A stretch of DNA of 7,860 bases from Polaromonas sp. (GTDB lineage: Bacteria; Pseudomonadota; Gammaproteobacteria; Burkholderiales; Burkholderiaceae_C): contig JABMMH010000198.1 in assembly GCA_013205645.1 (NCBI GenBank), positions 1 to 7,860 of the forward strand, in the 5' to 3' direction. Of the stretch, positions 1 through 7,058 are shown one piece after another. The translations under genes were made by a program, and so were the position numbers. The notes beneath the pieces are model-generated. The model saw nothing but the letters and a program-made list of their open reading frames with translations, had not been told where the DNA came from and did no database searches. The first letter of the stretch is position 1. Each line of letters starts with the position of its first letter.

Positions 1-186
1 AAAGAGAACGTGATCGTTGGCCGTTTGATCCCTGCCGGTACCGGCATGGCGTACCACAAGGCACGTCGGGCCAAGGAGCAAATGGACGACGCCGAGCGCC
101 GCTCCATCGCCGAGTCCGAAGCCGCTGAACTCGAGGCCTTGTCGCCAGCCGAGCACAGCAGCGAAGGTGCCGACAGCCAGTCTTGA
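1..186 (+). CDS. rpoC: RNA polymerase beta' subunit, C-terminal fragment
   Basis: Frame 1 is open from the first base to a TGA at 184-186 and gives 61 residues; the 5' part of the gene lies outside the window. The stretch ENVIVGRLIPAGTGMAYH followed by a charged segment is the conserved end of bacterial RpoC, the clamp and catalytic large subunit of RNA polymerase. The last roughly 30 residues form an acidic, alanine- and serine-rich tail ending GADSQS, a variable extension of the kind seen in betaproteobacterial RpoC. The gene is followed directly by a strong intrinsic terminator, which fits the end of an rpoB-rpoC transcript. Identification is by recognition of the conserved motif; the fragment is intact to its stop. 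Confidence 0.95.
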   Translation, partial: KENVIVGRLIPAGTGMAYHKARRAKEQMDDAERRSIAESEAAELEALSPAEHSSEGADSQS

Positions 187-220
187 TCCAGCCCTGAGCT
201 GAATCCCCCGTAAGGGGTCA

Positions 221-256
221 AGCCCCACGCCTTTTATCGGGTGTGGGGCTTTTTTG
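221..256 (+). terminator. Intrinsic terminator after rpoC
   Basis: AGCCCCACGCC (221-231) pairs with GGTGTGGGGCT (240-250) through one G-T wobble, leaving an eight-base loop. The T-run begins at the last stem base and covers 250-255. It lies 34 bases past the rpoC stop and should end the RNA polymerase operon, separating it from lemA. A weaker hairpin (CCCC near 206-209 with GGGG 214-217) precedes it. Confidence 0.92.
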
Positions 257-321
257 TTGTATCAAGGCGGGGGTTTGTCGGCTAAAGTGACGCCCATGGT
301 CGTGCAAGGAAAAATCAACAC

Positions 322-888
322 ATGAGTACACATTCCATAGCGCTCCTGGTGCTACTGGCGTTGACCGTTTTTTGGGGTGTTGGCGGCTACAACCGGTTGA
401 TGCGATTGAAAAATTCAATCGCTGATGCCTTCAATGGCGTTGATTTTCAATTCAAAGACCGTCACGACTTGCTGCTGAAACTCACCGAGGCGGCGGGTGA
501 GTACCTGCACCACGAGCCCAGCACGTTGACAGCGTTGATGCAGGCGCGCAGCGATTCGAGTACCGCTCAAGACGCTGTTCGTGCACGCCCAAGCCACGCG
601 AAGTTGATTCAGGAATTGATGGACGCAGAGCAACAATTGAATGACAAGCTCGACAAGCTATGGGCTGCCAGCACCCACAACCTGTCGATGCTGGCAGACC
701 CTAAGATTCGGGAACTGGCCCAGCAACTCATCACAACGCAAAGCAAACTGGCTTTTGGCTGCCAGTCATTCAATGCCAGCGTGGGGCTTTTCAACGCCGC
801 ACGGAGGCAGTTTCCGACGCTGTTGATCGCACGCCTGTTCGGGTTTTCGGCCGCCGCCAACTTGGTGATTGGGCAGGATAACGTTTAG
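322..888 (+). CDS. lemA: LemA family membrane protein
   Basis: This 188-residue protein has an N-terminal membrane segment (about residues 5-22) followed at once by the LemA signature: YNRLMRLKNSIADAF (23-37), then D-Q-K-R-D positions (41-49), and a helical region with a conserved HE pair near 64-65. The C-terminal part has FNAARRQFPTLLIARLFGF (157-175), matching the family's usual 'FN..R..FP..l.a..fgf' ending. LemA proteins are single-pass, mostly alpha-helical, N-out proteins of about 180-200 residues; their molecular role is not settled. The start ATG at 322 is preceded by AAGGA at 306-310, an 11-base spacing. It stands alone: the rpoC terminator lies upstream, and no TPM-domain protein or peptidase partner, often found beside lemA, is visible downstream. 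The family call is firm; the function is unknown. Confidence 0.88.
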   Translation: MSTHSIALLVLLALTVFWGVGGYNRLMRLKNSIADAFNGVDFQFKDRHDLLLKLTEAAGEYLHHEPSTLTALMQARSDSSTAQDAVRARPSHAKLIQELMDAEQQLNDKLDKLWAASTHNLSMLADPKIRELAQQLITTQSKLAFGCQSFNASVGLFNAARRQFPTLLIARLFGFSAAANLVIGQDNV

Positions 889-909
889 GGCGTTTCGAAA
901 AGGCGGGCG

Positions 910-940
910 TCGTTCTGTACTGGATAGTACTGATGAACGA
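910..940. promoter_or_regulatory. Two-part dyad / stem-loop between lemA and the fcc genes
   Basis: TCGTTC (910-915) is the inverse of GAACGA (935-940). Nested inside, GTACT (917-921) is the inverse of AGTAC (926-930) around a GGAT loop. In RNA this would be a 6+5 bp stem with an asymmetric internal loop. In DNA it also contains a direct repeat of GTACTG at 917-922 and 927-932, spaced one helical turn apart. No T-run follows, so it is a poor intrinsic terminator. An operator for the downstream sulfide-oxidation genes or an RNA processing site are both possible. The rest of 889-1025 shows no convincing promoter boxes. Confidence 0.4.
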
Positions 941-1025
941 TTAGGCAGAGCCGGTTAAATTGTTTCCTAGGCCATGAGCGGTATGGCGTGGGCAAAATCT
1001 CATCCACACTTGAAGGAGCGATCTG

Positions 1026-1361
1026 ATGAAGAAAAATACACTGGGCTTGGCCTTGTGCCTAGGCGCTGGCCTATGGGCTCTGGCGAGTGCTGCACAAGCA
1101 CAAGCACCCACCACGCAGGAAATGCTCTACGTCAAGAGCTTGGCGGCCACCTGCGCCAATTGCCATGGGACGGACGGCAAAGCAGTTGAAGGCTCTCAAG
1201 TGGTCTCACTGGCTGGGCTCGACAAAAACTATCTCGTCACGCAGATGAAGGCCTTCAAGGCCGGCACCCGCCCAGCCACCATCATGCACCAGATCAGCAA
1301 GGGCTATAGCGACGCTCAGATCGACAGCATCGCCACCTATTTCGCAGCGCAGAAAAAGTAA
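1026..1361 (+). CDS. fccA: Single-heme cytochrome c, FccA-like subunit of sulfide dehydrogenase
   Basis: This 111-residue precursor has a Sec signal peptide (KK at 2-3, hydrophobic 5-22, likely cleaved after one of the AQA sites at 23-25 or 25-27). A single heme-c site, CANCH (residues 43-47), is followed by GTDGKAVEG. The likely sixth heme ligand is Met87 in IMHQISKGYSDAQID, a pattern typical of c4/FccA-type domains. The mature protein of about 85 residues is one cytochrome domain; the classic Allochromatium FccA is diheme and about twice as long, so this is a single-heme version. It should accept electrons from the FAD subunit in the periplasm and pass them to the respiratory chain. GAAGGAG at 1012-1018 is a good ribosome site for this ATG, and a 9-base gap leads to fccB. 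The subunit role is inferred from the neighbour; the cytochrome call is certain. Confidence 0.85.
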   Translation: MKKNTLGLALCLGAGLWALASAAQAQAPTTQEMLYVKSLAATCANCHGTDGKAVEGSQVVSLAGLDKNYLVTQMKAFKAGTRPATIMHQISKGYSDAQIDSIATYFAAQKK

Positions 1362-1370
1362 AGGACGACC

Positions 1371-2681
1371 ATGACCTCGACCTCTTCCCCGCTGACGCAG
1401 GCCCGCCTGCAACGCCGCACACTTCTGCAATCCACCGCCGCACTCGGCCTGCTCGGCCTAGCGGGTTGCGCCACCAGTTCTATCCCCACGCGTGCCAAAG
1501 TGGTCGTGATTGGCGGCGGCTATGGCGGCGCTACCGCCGCCAAATACGTGCGCATGTTCTCTGACTACAAGATAGACGTGGTGTTGATTGAGCCGCAAGA
1601 GGCCTTCGTTTCTTGCCCCATTTCCAACCTGGTGCTGAGCGGCGGCAAACAGATCGCTGACCTCACCGTGCCTTACACCGCGCTCAGCCGGCGCCACGGC
1701 ATCACCGTGGTCAAAGACATGGCCAGCGCCATTGACACCCAACGCAAGACGGTCACCTTGGCCGGCGGCGCCACCATCGGCTACGACAAATTGGTCGTCT
1801 CTCCCGGCGTTGAGTTGCAGTTGGACCGCATCGAGGGCCTGAGCGCTGCCCACGCTTCCGGGCAAATTTTGCAAGCCTGGAAAGCTGGCGCCGAGACCGT
1901 GGCTTTGCGCCGTCAGCTCGAAGCCATGCCCGACGGCGGCGTTTTTGCCATCACCATTCCTGAAGCACCCTATCGTTGCCCACCCGGCCCGTACGAACGT
2001 GCGTCGGTGGTGGCGGGTTACTTCAAGGCTTTCAAGCCACGCAGCAAAGTGCTGATACTGGACGCCAATCCCGACGTCACCTCGAAGGGCGCGCTGTTCA
2101 AAAAAGTCTGGGCTGAACAATACAAAGGCATGGTCGAGTACCGCAGCCAACACAAAACTGTAGCCGTTGACGCCAAGGCCGGCGCCATCAAGTTCGAGAT
2201 TCAAGAAGACGTCAAGGCGCAGGTGCTGAATGTCCTACCGCCCATGCGCGCCGGCAGCATCGCGGTGCAGGCAGGGTTGAACAACCAAGGTAGCAACCGT
2301 TGGTGCGGCGTTAACTTCCTCAACTTTGAGTCAATGGTCGCCAAAGACGTTCACGTGCTCGGCGACTCCATTCAGATCGCGCCGGTCATGCCCAAGAGTG
2401 GTCATATGGCCAACAGCCATGGCAAGGTGGCGGCGGCCGCCATCGTGGCCGAGTTGGCCGGCTGGGAGATCAACCCCGCCCCCATGCTCACCAACACCTG
2501 CTACAGCTTTGTCGACAACAAAAATGTCGTTCATGTGGCCAGCGTGCATGAATACGTGGCGGCCGAGAAAACCTTCAAGACAGTGGCCGGTTCCGGTGGC
2601 CTCAGCCCGGCACCGAACGAACTCGAAGGTGTCTACGCGCTCAATTGGGCCAGCAACATCTGGGCAGATACACTGCTCTGA
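1371..2681 (+). CDS. fccB: Flavocytochrome c sulfide dehydrogenase, FAD subunit
   Basis: This 436-residue protein of the FccB/SoxF family oxidises sulfide to sulfur or polysulfide in the periplasm and reduces the cytochrome subunit. An N-terminal export signal has twin arginines (R15 R16 in QRRTLLQ) and a hydrophobic stretch ending LAGC (30-33), so it is probably Tat-exported folded with FAD and may be a lipoprotein anchored at Cys33. The FAD/NAD-type Rossmann motif VVIGGGYGG is at 45-53, with the acidic end of the second strand at E74. Cys82 in FVSCPISN matches the cysteine that binds FAD covalently in Allochromatium FccB. Cys203 (YRCPPGPYER) and Cys312 (RWCGVNF) match the redox-active disulfide pair. 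GD (331-332) before SIQIAPVMPKSGHMAN is the second FAD contact, and the C-terminal FCSD-type domain runs from about 370 to 436. AAGGAC overlaps the fccA stop, indicating translational coupling. The length is normal for the family. Confidence 0.92.
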   Translation: MTSTSSPLTQARLQRRTLLQSTAALGLLGLAGCATSSIPTRAKVVVIGGGYGGATAAKYVRMFSDYKIDVVLIEPQEAFVSCPISNLVLSGGKQIADLTVPYTALSRRHGITVVKDMASAIDTQRKTVTLAGGATIGYDKLVVSPGVELQLDRIEGLSAAHASGQILQAWKAGAETVALRRQLEAMPDGGVFAITIPEAPYRCPPGPYERASVVAGYFKAFKPRSKVLILDANPDVTSKGALFKKVWAEQYKGMVEYRSQHKTVAVDAKAGAIKFEIQEDVKAQVLNVLPPMRAGSIAVQAGLNNQGSNRWCGVNFLNFESMVAKDVHVLGDSIQIAPVMPKSGHMANSHGKVAAAAIVAELAGWEINPAPMLTNTCYSFVDNKNVVHVASVHEYVAAEKTFKTVAGSGGLSPAPNELEGVYALNWASNIWADTLL

Positions 2682-2684
2682 ACG

Positions 2685-2709
2685 GCGGGGCCTAGGCCCC
2701 GCTTTTTTT
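2685..2709 (+). terminator. Intrinsic terminator after fccB
   Basis: GCGGGGCCTAGGCCCCGC (2685-2702) is a perfect 18-base palindrome, giving a 7-bp GC-rich stem with a CTAG loop, followed at once by seven T (2703-2709). It lies 3 bases past the fccB stop and should separate the fcc transcript from rsmB. Confidence 0.93.
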
Positions 2710-2720
2710 ATTCCTGTGGC

Positions 2721-2735
2721 CACGGCTTGGCCGTG
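2721..2735 (+). other. Small stem-loop in front of rsmB
   Basis: CACGGC (2721-2726) pairs with GCCGTG (2730-2735) around TTG. It sits between the fcc terminator and the rsmB ATG (20 bases away), in the only space available for an rsmB-specific leader. It could affect rsmB translation or be incidental in GC-rich DNA. Confidence 0.3.
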
Positions 2736-2754
2736 CTGCCCGCCTGAGCCCTCT

Positions 2755-4089
2755 ATGCAAGATACCCAAGATCAAACACCCCTGTGGCAACAGCTACAAG
2801 GGGCCGCAGCTCTGCTGCTCGCCGTGCGCAGCGGCCGTTCCATGACGGCTGAACTTGAACGCGTTCCACCGCATCTGCGGCCCGGCGTGCAGGCGCTGGG
2901 CTTTCATGCGCTGCGCTGGCTGGGTCGGGCAGAAGCCCTGCGCCAGCAATTGGCCAGCCGGCCGCCGCCTCCTGAAGCCGACGCGCTGCTGTGTGTCGCG
3001 TTGGCGCTGGCCTCTGAGGTCGATGACTCGCTCTACACCGAATACACGCTGGTGGATCAAGCGGTTGAAGCCGCTAAAAACAGCGAAGACACCCGCCATC
3101 AGGCCAGCTTCATCAATGGCTGCCTGCGCCGATTTTTACGCGAACGCGAGGCCATGTTGGCCATTTGCGAGCGCAAGCCACAAGCCGTCTGGAACCATCC
3201 GCAGTGGTGGGTTGACCGGGTTCGCAAAGACCACCCGGACGTTTGGCAAACTATTTTGTTGGCGAATAACAGCCGGGCTCCGCTGACGCTGCGCGTCAAC
3301 ACGCGCCTGAGCACGCAAACCGACTACCTGCACATGTTGCAGGAGAACGGCATTGAGGCCGCACCCGTCGGTGAGCACGGTGTTATTTTGGACAGCCCAC
3401 GTGCTGTGACGCGCTTGCCGGGCTACGCCGAAGGGCTTTTTTCGGTGCAAGACGCAGGCGCGCAACTCGCTGCGCCCTTGCTGCTTGACGGGCTTCAGGC
3501 CGCCGAGGGCCAACCGCGCTTGCGGCTGCTCGACGCTTGCGCTGCACCCGGCGGCAAGACTGCTCATTTGCTAGAGCTGGCGGATGCCGATGTCATTGCG
3601 CTGGACATTGACGCCGAGCGCTGCACCCGTGTGCAAAAGAACCTGGACCGATTGCAACTGCAGGCACAAATCACGGTGGCCGATGCTGGCCTGCTTGAGC
3701 GCTGGTGGGACGGCCAGCTGTTTGACGGCATCTTGCTCGACGCTCCTTGCACCGCATCGGGCATCGTGCGGCGCCATCCCGACGTGCGCTGGCTCCGGCG
3801 CCCGACCGACATTGCGCAGCTTGCAGCGCAGCAGACACGCCTGCTGGAAGCGCTGTGGCCATTGCTCAGATTGGGTGGGCGTTTGCTCTACTGCACCTGT
3901 TCGGTTTTCAGGGCTGAGGGCGAGCAACAGATCCAAACGTTTCTTATGCACCACACTGACGCCATATTAAAGCCATCGCCGGGGCATTTGCTACCCCAAA
4001 GCCGAGTCGCTGGGCCGGTCTTCCCGGACAATTTAGTTCGTGACTACGATGGTTTTTATTACGCAATTTTGGAAAAGCACAGCGCCTGA
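2755..4089 (+). CDS. rsmB: 16S rRNA (cytosine(967)-C5)-methyltransferase RsmB
   Basis: The 444-residue product (E. coli RsmB is 429) transfers a methyl group from S-adenosylmethionine to C5 of C967 in 16S rRNA. The N-terminal NusB-like RNA-binding domain covers about residues 8-150 (GRS at 23-25, FINGCLRRF near 118-126). RVNTR follows near 180. The SAM-binding motif LDACAAPGGK is at 259-268, DAPCTASG has Cys332 (motif IV) and YCTCSV has Cys382 (motif VI, the nucleophile by comparison with E. coli Cys389). Both cysteines of the m5C-RNA methyltransferase pair are present, so the enzyme should be active. The ATG at 2755 fits the family N-terminus (WQQLQGAA). The frame stays open upstream through the terminator, but that extension is not protein-like. 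No clear Shine-Dalgarno sequence precedes this ATG. The 3' end overlaps the next gene. Confidence 0.94.
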   Translation: MQDTQDQTPLWQQLQGAAALLLAVRSGRSMTAELERVPPHLRPGVQALGFHALRWLGRAEALRQQLASRPPPPEADALLCVALALASEVDDSLYTEYTLVDQAVEAAKNSEDTRHQASFINGCLRRFLREREAMLAICERKPQAVWNHPQWWVDRVRKDHPDVWQTILLANNSRAPLTLRVNTRLSTQTDYLHMLQENGIEAAPVGEHGVILDSPRAVTRLPGYAEGLFSVQDAGAQLAAPLLLDGLQAAEGQPRLRLLDACAAPGGKTAHLLELADADVIALDIDAERCTRVQKNLDRLQLQAQITVADAGLLERWWDGQLFDGILLDAPCTASGIVRRHPDVRWLRRPTDIAQLAAQQTRLLEALWPLLRLGGRLLYCTCSVFRAEGEQQIQTFLMHHTDAILKPSPGHLLPQSRVAGPVFPDNLVRDYDGFYYAILEKHSA

Positions 4090-4777
4090 CGTTGGTGTAC
4101 GCGCTTGGGCGCGTTTTTATGTGGCCCTTTTGATGGGCCTGTCGCTGTGCTTGGGCTGGCTGCCTCCAGCCCACAGCGCCAGTGTCATCAAGGCGGCCCA
4201 TGCCGCCACGGCCCAGCTGAGCCAGCTACGCACCGAACTGACAGAAGACGGCGTCTACCTCAACGCAGCGGTGGCATTTGAGCTGCCACACGTGGTTGAA
4301 GACGCCTTGCTCAAAGGCATTCCCTTGTTTTTTGCGATCGAGGTCGACATCTACCGCGACCGCTGGTATTGGACAGACCAGCGTGTGGCCGGTGCCGCGC
4401 GCACCATCCGGCTGGCCTACCAGCCCCTGACACGCCGCTGGCGGGTCAACATCGGCTCCGGCCTGATCGGCGGTGGCTCTTCAGGGCTGCGCGCCACCTT
4501 CAATCAAAACTACGACACCTTGTCTGAAGCGATGTCGGCGGTTCAGCGGGTGGCCCGATGGAAGGTCGCCGACAGCGCAGACATTCGTTCAGGCAGTGAG
4601 TACAACGTGGTGTTCAGCTTCAAGCTTGACCTGTCGCAGCTGCCCAGACCGTTTCAGATTGGCGTGGCTGGCCAGCGTGACTGGAACATCGCCGTCGACA
4701 GCACGCAGCCCTTGCAGCTGCAAACGACCCGTTCAGCTGAACCGAGCAAAGACAGCGCAACTGAAGGCAGCAAGTGA
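4040..4777 (+). CDS. DUF4390 domain secreted protein of unknown function
   Basis: This protein of up to 245 residues has an N-terminal hydrophobic segment (about 24-40) ending PPAHSA, a probable signal peptide cut near residue 46-47 that leaves about 200 residues in the periplasm. The mature part has features I associate with DUF4390: a strand-rich domain with LTEDGVYLNAAVAFELP (67-83), AL..GIPLFF..E.DI.R.RWYW (89-111) and IRLAYQPLTRRWRVN (123-137). No catalytic motif is seen. The start is uncertain: GTG 4040 (used here) or ATG 4049 both overlap rsmB by 41-50 bases, and GTG 4121 or ATG 4133 would begin just within the signal peptide; none has a good ribosome site. Its TGA overlaps the GTG start of the sensor kinase in GTGA (4774-4777). 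That coupling suggests a role with the kinase, for instance as a periplasmic accessory, but this is inference only. Confidence 0.82.
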   Translation: MTTMVFITQFWKSTAPDVGVRAWARFYVALLMGLSLCLGWLPPAHSASVIKAAHAATAQLSQLRTELTEDGVYLNAAVAFELPHVVEDALLKGIPLFFAIEVDIYRDRWYWTDQRVAGAARTIRLAYQPLTRRWRVNIGSGLIGGGSSGLRATFNQNYDTLSEAMSAVQRVARWKVADSADIRSGSEYNVVFSFKLDLSQLPRPFQIGVAGQRDWNIAVDSTQPLQLQTTRSAEPSKDSATEGSK

Positions 4778-7035
4778 AGCTTGAAACCACCGTGGCCTCG
4801 CTGCGCAGCAGCCGCGCATTCAGGTGGACGCTGGGCGTTGGCGTCGGCGTGATCGTGGCGCTCGGCTTGGTGCTGATCTTTTTGCTGACGCAGGCCACCG
4901 GCAACCGCGAGTTGTACGAACGCAATTACGCCATTCTTTTCACCCTCAACATTGGCGTGGCTGCGCTGCTGCTGCTGGTCATTGGCTGGATCACTCTGCG
5001 CCTGCTGCTGCGCTTGCGGCAACGCAAATTCGGCAGTCGGCTGCTGGTCAAGCTGGCGGCTATTTTTGCGCTGGTCGGGCTTTTCCCCGGCGTCACGATT
5101 TACGTTGTGTCCTACCAATTCGTCTCGCGCTCAATTGAGAGTTGGTTCGACGTCAAGGTCGAAGGCGCGTTGGCGGCTGGCCTCAACCTCGGCCGCGTCA
5201 CGCTGGACACCTTGGCAGCCGATCTGGGCAACCGCACACGTCAGGCCGCCACCCAGCTGTCGCAATCCCCAGATGCGTCGCCCAGCTTGGTGCTGGAGCG
5301 TCTGCGCGACCAACTCGCAGCCAAAGACGTGGTGCTCTGGAGCGCCTCCGGCCAGTTGCTCGCCAGCGCCGGCCAGTCACGATTTTTAATGCAGCCGGAG
5401 CGGCCCACTCCGCAACAGTTGCGCTCGGCTCGGAGCAAGCGCGTGATGTCGCAAATCGAGGGACTTGATGATGCAGTGCTCAGCATGGACATTGTGCCGC
5501 CGCCGCGCAAGGCACGCATCAAGGCCATCGCTCTCGTCAGCGACACCAATTTTGACTTGACCAGTGCTGACCGTTTTCTTCAAATAACAGAAGATCTGCC
5601 GCCCGAACTGGTCGCCAATGCCATTGCCGTGCAAGAGGCTAACCGTGAATACCAGGAGCGCGCATTGGCCCGCGACGGCCTGCGCAAAATGTACATTGGC
5701 ACACTCACGCTGAGTCTTTTTTTGGCGGTGTTTGGGGCTGTCTTGCTGGCGGTGTTGTTGGGCAGCCAGCTGGCTCGGCCACTTTTGTTGTTGGCTGAAG
5801 GCGTCAGGCAAGTGGCGCAGGGCGACTTGCGCCCCAAAGCAGTGCTGAGTAGCAATGATGAGCTTGGCGGCCTCACGCGTTCATTTGCCGTCATGACGCA
5901 GCAGCTTGCAGATGCTCGCTCGGCGGTGCAGCAAAGTATGTTGCAAGTCGACGGTGCGCGGGCCAACTTGCAGACCATTCTGGATAACCTCACCACCGGT
6001 GTGTTGGTGCTCGACATCTATGGCCATATCCGTTCTAGCAACCCGGGTGCCGCCCGCGTGTTGCAGGCACCGCTGGTTGATTACCAAAGTAAGCTCCTGA
6101 GCGACGTGCCTGGGTTGGAAGTTTTTGGCAAAGCAGTTCAAGCGCAGTTCGAAGCCTACCTGGCCGAGAACGCTGCGCATGGCTTGGAGCATTGGCAGCA
6201 GACCTTTGAACTCCACGGCGGTTTCGCCGGTGCCGACGATGCTGCGGTGTCCTTGATCGCACGTGGTGCCAAGATGCCCGGCACCGAGGAATGCCTGCTG
6301 GTGTTCGATGATGTCTCGGCCATGGTCTCAGCGCAGCGGGCTGACGCTTGGAGCGAAGTGGCGCGTCGGTTGGCCCACGAAATCAAAAACCCATTGACAC
6401 CTATTCAGCTCTCAGCCGAACGGCTGGAGATGAAGCTCGCCAACAAACTGCAGCCTCCTGAGCAAGCCCTGCTGACCAAGTCAGTCAAGACCATCGTCGA
6501 CCAAGTCGACGCCATGAAACGGCTGGTCAACGACTTTCGTGACTACGCCCGGCTCCCCGCTGCCGAGCTGATGCCTATCGATCTCAATGCACTGGTCGCC
6601 GAGGTGATGCAGCTCTACGACCACGGTGCAGCCATCCCAATTCAGGTGGAGCTGGATCCCTCTGTACCGCTCATTCGCGGTGACGCACAGCAGCTCCGTC
6701 AAGTGATGCACAACCTGCTGCAAAACGCACAAGATGCGCAAGAGGGTCAGCCCGTCACGCGCCCGGCGCAAGTCACCCTGATGACTAAATATTCAAGCGC
6801 GTCCAACCGTGTGCGCTTGCTGGTGCGCGACAACGGCGCCGGTTTTCCTGACAATATTTTGAAGCGCGCCTTCGAGCCCTATGTCACCACCAAGGCTAAG
6901 GGCACAGGATTGGGGTTGGCTGTCGTCAAGAAAATCGCAGACGAACATGGTGCGCGCATTGATATTTCGAACCGCGTTGCCGACGGGTTGGTGCAGGGCG
7001 CCCAAGTGTCGTTATCATTCCAAATTGTGGCTTAA
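4774..7035 (+). CDS. ntrY: NtrY-like membrane sensor histidine kinase
   Basis: This is a complete 753-residue kinase. Three membrane segments lie at about 19-39, 52-79 and 90-112, a periplasmic region at 113-306, and a fourth membrane segment at 307-330. Then follow a HAMP linker (331-385, with ARPLLLLAEGVRQVAQGDL), a PAS domain (about 395-515, LDNLTTGVLVLD and SSNPGAARVL), the phospho-acceptor H-box with His535 in LAHEIKNPLTPIQLSAERL, and the ATPase domain with N-box NLLQNAQDA (647-655), DNGAGF (686-691) and GTGLGL (710-715). The order and the HEIKNPLTPIQLSAERL signature are those of NtrY, which senses an unknown cue and phosphorylates NtrX. GTG 4774 is the start: GAAGG at 4763-4767 gives good spacing, and its GTGA overlaps the previous stop. 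All catalytic boxes are intact. The signal (nitrogen, redox, oxygen or envelope state) cannot be inferred from the sequence. Confidence 0.9.
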   Translation: MKLETTVASLRSSRAFRWTLGVGVGVIVALGLVLIFLLTQATGNRELYERNYAILFTLNIGVAALLLLVIGWITLRLLLRLRQRKFGSRLLVKLAAIFALVGLFPGVTIYVVSYQFVSRSIESWFDVKVEGALAAGLNLGRVTLDTLAADLGNRTRQAATQLSQSPDASPSLVLERLRDQLAAKDVVLWSASGQLLASAGQSRFLMQPERPTPQQLRSARSKRVMSQIEGLDDAVLSMDIVPPPRKARIKAIALVSDTNFDLTSADRFLQITEDLPPELVANAIAVQEANREYQERALARDGLRKMYIGTLTLSLFLAVFGAVLLAVLLGSQLARPLLLLAEGVRQVAQGDLRPKAVLSSNDELGGLTRSFAVMTQQLADARSAVQQSMLQVDGARANLQTILDNLTTGVLVLDIYGHIRSSNPGAARVLQAPLVDYQSKLLSDVPGLEVFGKAVQAQFEAYLAENAAHGLEHWQQTFELHGGFAGADDAAVSLIARGAKMPGTEECLLVFDDVSAMVSAQRADAWSEVARRLAHEIKNPLTPIQLSAERLEMKLANKLQPPEQALLTKSVKTIVDQVDAMKRLVNDFRDYARLPAAELMPIDLNALVAEVMQLYDHGAAIPIQVELDPSVPLIRGDAQQLRQVMHNLLQNAQDAQEGQPVTRPAQVTLMTKYSSASNRVRLLVRDNGAGFPDNILKRAFEPYVTTKAKGTGLGLAVVKKIADEHGARIDISNRVADGLVQGAQVSLSFQIVA

Positions 7036-7041
7036 CAACAC

Positions 7042-7058
7042 ACGGGCTTTTTGCCCGT
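7042..7058 (+). other. Stem-loop in the ntrY-ntrX spacer
   Basis: ACGGGC (7042-7047) pairs perfectly with GCCCGT (7053-7058) around a five-T loop, 6 bases past the ntrY stop. CTGAAAAAG follows rather than a T-run, so it should not act as a terminator. It may protect the 3' end of the upstream message, mark a processing site, or tune ntrX relative to ntrY. Confidence 0.5.

Noticed and set aside
254..288. Sigma-70 promoter for lemA (TTGTTG at 254-259 with TAAAGT at 283-288)
   Set aside because: The boxes are weak, and the 23-base spacing is well outside the usual 16-18.
974..1189. Overlapping 71-residue frame across the fccA start
   Set aside because: It overlaps the cytochrome in another frame and has no domain-like features; the GAAGGAG site serves the ATG at 1026.
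1458..2204. Long open frame of 248 residues on the minus strand
   Set aside because: It lies fully opposite fccB, whose motifs are unmistakable. Its product is compositionally odd (rich in G, A, H, V) with no recognisable domain, as expected for the shadow of a GC-rich gene.
2326..2754. Upstream in-frame extension of rsmB to ATG 2326
   Set aside because: It would overlap fccB and run through the palindromic terminator. The extra residues are not protein-like, and the RsmB family N-terminus fits ATG 2755.
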